NCBI GenBank assembly: GCA_029207755.1
Contig: JARCOQ010000026.1
Span: 1,733,001-1,797,000 of the forward strand
Direction: 5' to 3'
Length of the DNA stretch: 64,000 nt
Source of the DNA: Chamaea fasciata
Lineage: Eukaryota; Chordata; Aves; Passeriformes; Sylviidae
Shown: piece by piece, positions 36,596 through 64,000 of the stretch
Numbering within the stretch: the first letter of the stretch is position 1
Layout of the letters: every line of letters begins with the position of its first letter
Made by a program: the position numbers and the translations under genes
Notes under the pieces: model-generated
Told to the model about the DNA's origin: nothing
Seen by the model: only the letters and a program-made list of their open reading frames with translations
Databases searched by the model: none

Positions 36596-36900
36596 ATTAA
36601 CGGCGCCAAGGCCACGCCCTCACGAGCGCGAGGCGCCCTCTGATTGGCGGAGCGCGGGCTCCCCGCCGCGCGAGGCGCTCTGTGATTGGAGGAGCGCGTC
36701 CCCTCCCTCTCCCTCATTGCATCGGCAGCTCGGCGATCGGCAGGAGCGGCAGACGAGCGCCGAGCGGGGCTGATGCAACCCGGGGCAGGTCGGTGGGAGC
36801 GGGCGGGGGAACCGGGCGGGTTTGGGGGACCGGGGGGTACCGGGGGCTACCGGAGCGTCCCGGGGCTCCGGTAACGGCCTGTCCTGCCCTACAGCCGCCG
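36586..36900. promoter_or_regulatory. Bidirectional S100PBP/YARS1 promoter
   Basis: Only about 300 bases separate the S100PBP ATG (36595, minus) from the YARS1 ATG (36903, plus). The core is CpG-rich and TATA-less. Two inverted CCAAT boxes (ATTGG) lie at 36643-36647 and 36685-36689, 42 bp apart, each inside a copy of a duplicated module of about 35 bp. A perfect YY1-type element (AATATGGCGGC on the minus strand, 36588-36598) overlaps the S100PBP start codon. YARS1 exon 1 ends at 36788 with GTCGGT. Confidence 0.8.
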
Positions 36901-36902
36901 CT

Positions 36903-41054
<4,152 letters not shown>

Positions 41055-41610
41055 CAAGTGCCAGGGCTGCTCTGGTGCCTCCTGCCTGACTCCTGCACCT
41101 CAGCCAGGCTCCTCCCTGTCATTTCCCCACCAGTGCCCCGAGTCGGGGGGCTCTGAGACTGAACCTGCAGCCTCTCAGCCGGGGAGCTGCCTCCAGCATC
41201 CCCCTGGGCCTCAGCTGTGCCAGCGCTGGGGACTGGAGGTGCCACCACACCCAAGGGACCCGTGTGACTCATGCCCGTGGCCTTGGGGCCACGCCTGGCT
41301 CCCAGCTGTGCCGTGGACTGCACTCCCTGCCCCACGGGGTGGCATGCGTGGCTGCTGTGCTGAGGGCAGAAGGGAGAAAAGCTGCTTCTCCAACCTTGTG
41401 TTGCTGCTAGCAGAGCTGGGGACAGCCCGGCAGGCCCTGTCCCCTGCTCCACGCCCAGCCCTCGTGGCCAGTGGCGCTGCTCTTTGGCCAGGAGCCAGCC
41501 CAGGCAGCACCTGTGGGGCCGTCCTGAGCCCGTGCGGGGTGTGGGCCTTCAACACTGACTCGGGAACCATCTGTCTGTCATAAACCCAATAAAATGTCAA
41601 GCTGACTGCA
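41055..41610 (+). other. YARS1: YARS1 3' UTR and polyadenylation signal
   Basis: A canonical AATAAA is at 41588-41593, about 535 bases after the stop codon. A second plus-strand AATAAA near 42366 could serve a longer transcript that would run into the 3' region of NHSL3 on the opposite strand. Confidence 0.75.
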
Positions 41611-42561
41611 CGTGGCTCTGCCCATCTGTCCAGGGGAGCTGGCAGCCAGCCCTGCTCCAGAGTTTTACTGGGCAGTGGTGCTGGGAGCCAACCCAAGGGT
41701 GGCCCTGGAGCTCAGCACCACCCAGAAGGGACCTGCAACCATAAACCAGGAAGAACAGGAGGCAGCGAGCTTCGGTCATTATTTTTACCAGCCAGGTACA
41801 GAGCTCTGAGCAGCTACTCGGCGGCAGAGGGTCGGTTGCTTTTGGTTCAGTTTGGTTTGGTTTGGTTTGGGTTTGTTGCTTCGTTTGGTTTTCCTTTAGT
41901 TTTGTTGTTTTTGTTTTTTCTTTTTTTACAATCAAAGAAATCAAAATGTGACCCGAGGTTACAGAAACAGAATCAAGGCTCTACCCCAGAGCCCAGGGCC
42001 AGCTCGAGGGACAGCCAGGCCCTTCCTCCTGCTGGGCAGTGGCTGGCCACAAGCCCCTCTTGTCTTTCCATCAGGAGCCGAAGCCCTGGTCCCTCCCAAC
42101 CAGCACCTCCATCCCCTCCTGTTCCTGTTTGCATCTCCCCAGGCGCTGTTGTGGTCAAAGCTTTCCCATTCCCTTGTCCAAAGTGCTTCCATTCCTCACG
42201 GGCCTGTCTGGCCGGCAGTGGGTGGCTCCAGCTCCGGTGTCTTCGGTCCCCAAACTCCTCTGGGTGTGGCTGCTCAGCTCCACACACCCAGACCAAGCAT
42301 CAGCTCGGCAGGGAGGAGGTGCTGGCTCTGGGCACGAGCCTCGATTCCAGTTAAAAAAAAAAAGCAAAATAAAGCTGTAGTACTTAGGAAAGTGAAACCA
42401 ACACCATTTTTGCATAAATATCATCAAGGCCGTGGAGGCTAAGGCTGTTTGCTTCCTGTGTTAAGTTAGTTGCCAGTTCCACACTCGTCCGTTGACCTGC
42501 CCAGGTCCCTGAGAGATTTGGATTCCTGTCCTTGGGGGCTCCAGTCCTGCAGCGTCGTCCT

Positions 42562-63577
<21,016 letters not shown>

Positions 63578-64000
63578 GGCCGCGGCGGGCAGCGCCCCGC
63601 ACCGCCCCGCACCGCCGGCAGCCGCTGCCCATAGGGCCGGGCCCGCCCGGCTCGGCTCGGCTCGGCTCCGGCTGCAGCCCCGGCCCCGCTCCGGGCTCCC
63701 GCCGAGCGCCCGGCGCCGACGGAAAGTTTCTGTGCGAGGCGGGGCCGGGCTGCGGGAGCTCCGCCCGCACCGTCCCCCGCCCCCCGTGGCCCGCAGGTGG
63801 CCCCGGAGGCGTGGGGACAGGGGACCCTCCCCTTGGTGCCACCGGCGTCACCCCCGCCGCTGCCGGCGCTCCCCGAGATGCTCTTGGCGTTCCCCGGTGG
63901 GTCCCGGCTTTGTCCCCTCGGGGTGCGCTCCCGGGGGTCGGTCCCGGCCCTTGGGACCCTCTGCTCTCCCTGCCCGAGGTGCTGAGCATCAGCGGGAGGA

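Overview
This is nuclear DNA from a bird, most likely a gene-dense, GC-rich microchromosome. The genes carry spliced introns with vertebrate consensus sites. CR1 LINE tails of the avian type are scattered through the window, and there are many GC-rich minisatellites, CpG islands and poly-A/T tracts. The gene order (a possible HPCA upstream exon, FNDC5, S100PBP, YARS1, NHSL3/KIAA1522) matches the human 1p35-p34 block. I could not place the species. The CR1 spectrum and the short GC minisatellites would fit a passerine, but that is a guess.

Layout. 1-7.9 kb: non-coding, GC-rich, with five tandem-repeat blocks and two CpG islands. Each island carries a good minus-strand splice donor (after 905 and after 4864), as expected for untranslated first exons of a divergent neighbour. 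HPCA is the syntenic candidate, but none of its coding sequence is in the window. 8.4-23.5 kb: FNDC5 (irisin precursor), plus strand, six exons; one intron uses a GC donor. 23.5-33.1 kb: AT-richer intergenic or intronic DNA with no confirmed gene. 33.1-36.6 kb: S100PBP, minus strand; the N-terminal exons are clear and the 3' end is unresolved. 36.6-36.9 kb: a compact bidirectional promoter shared by S100PBP and YARS1. 36.7-41.6 kb: YARS1 (cytoplasmic tyrosyl-tRNA synthetase), plus strand, complete, 527 codons. 41.6-63.6 kb: NHSL3 (KIAA1522), minus strand, tail-to-tail with YARS1, with six shared exons and three alternative first coding exons at 49.3, 56.4 and 63.5 kb that all end in the same phase.

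The genes are not a functional pathway; they are a conserved vertebrate synteny block. FNDC5 makes a secreted or membrane FNIII hormone precursor. S100PBP is a nuclear S100P-binding protein. YARS1 charges tRNA-Tyr and has a cytokine-like tail. NHSL3 is a Nance-Horan-family adaptor. I found no CRISPR array, operon, phage, tRNA or rRNA gene, and no convincing undescribed system. The most useful leads are the promoter architecture, the GC-AG intron, the phase-matched alternative first exons and the uncertain 3' end of S100PBP.
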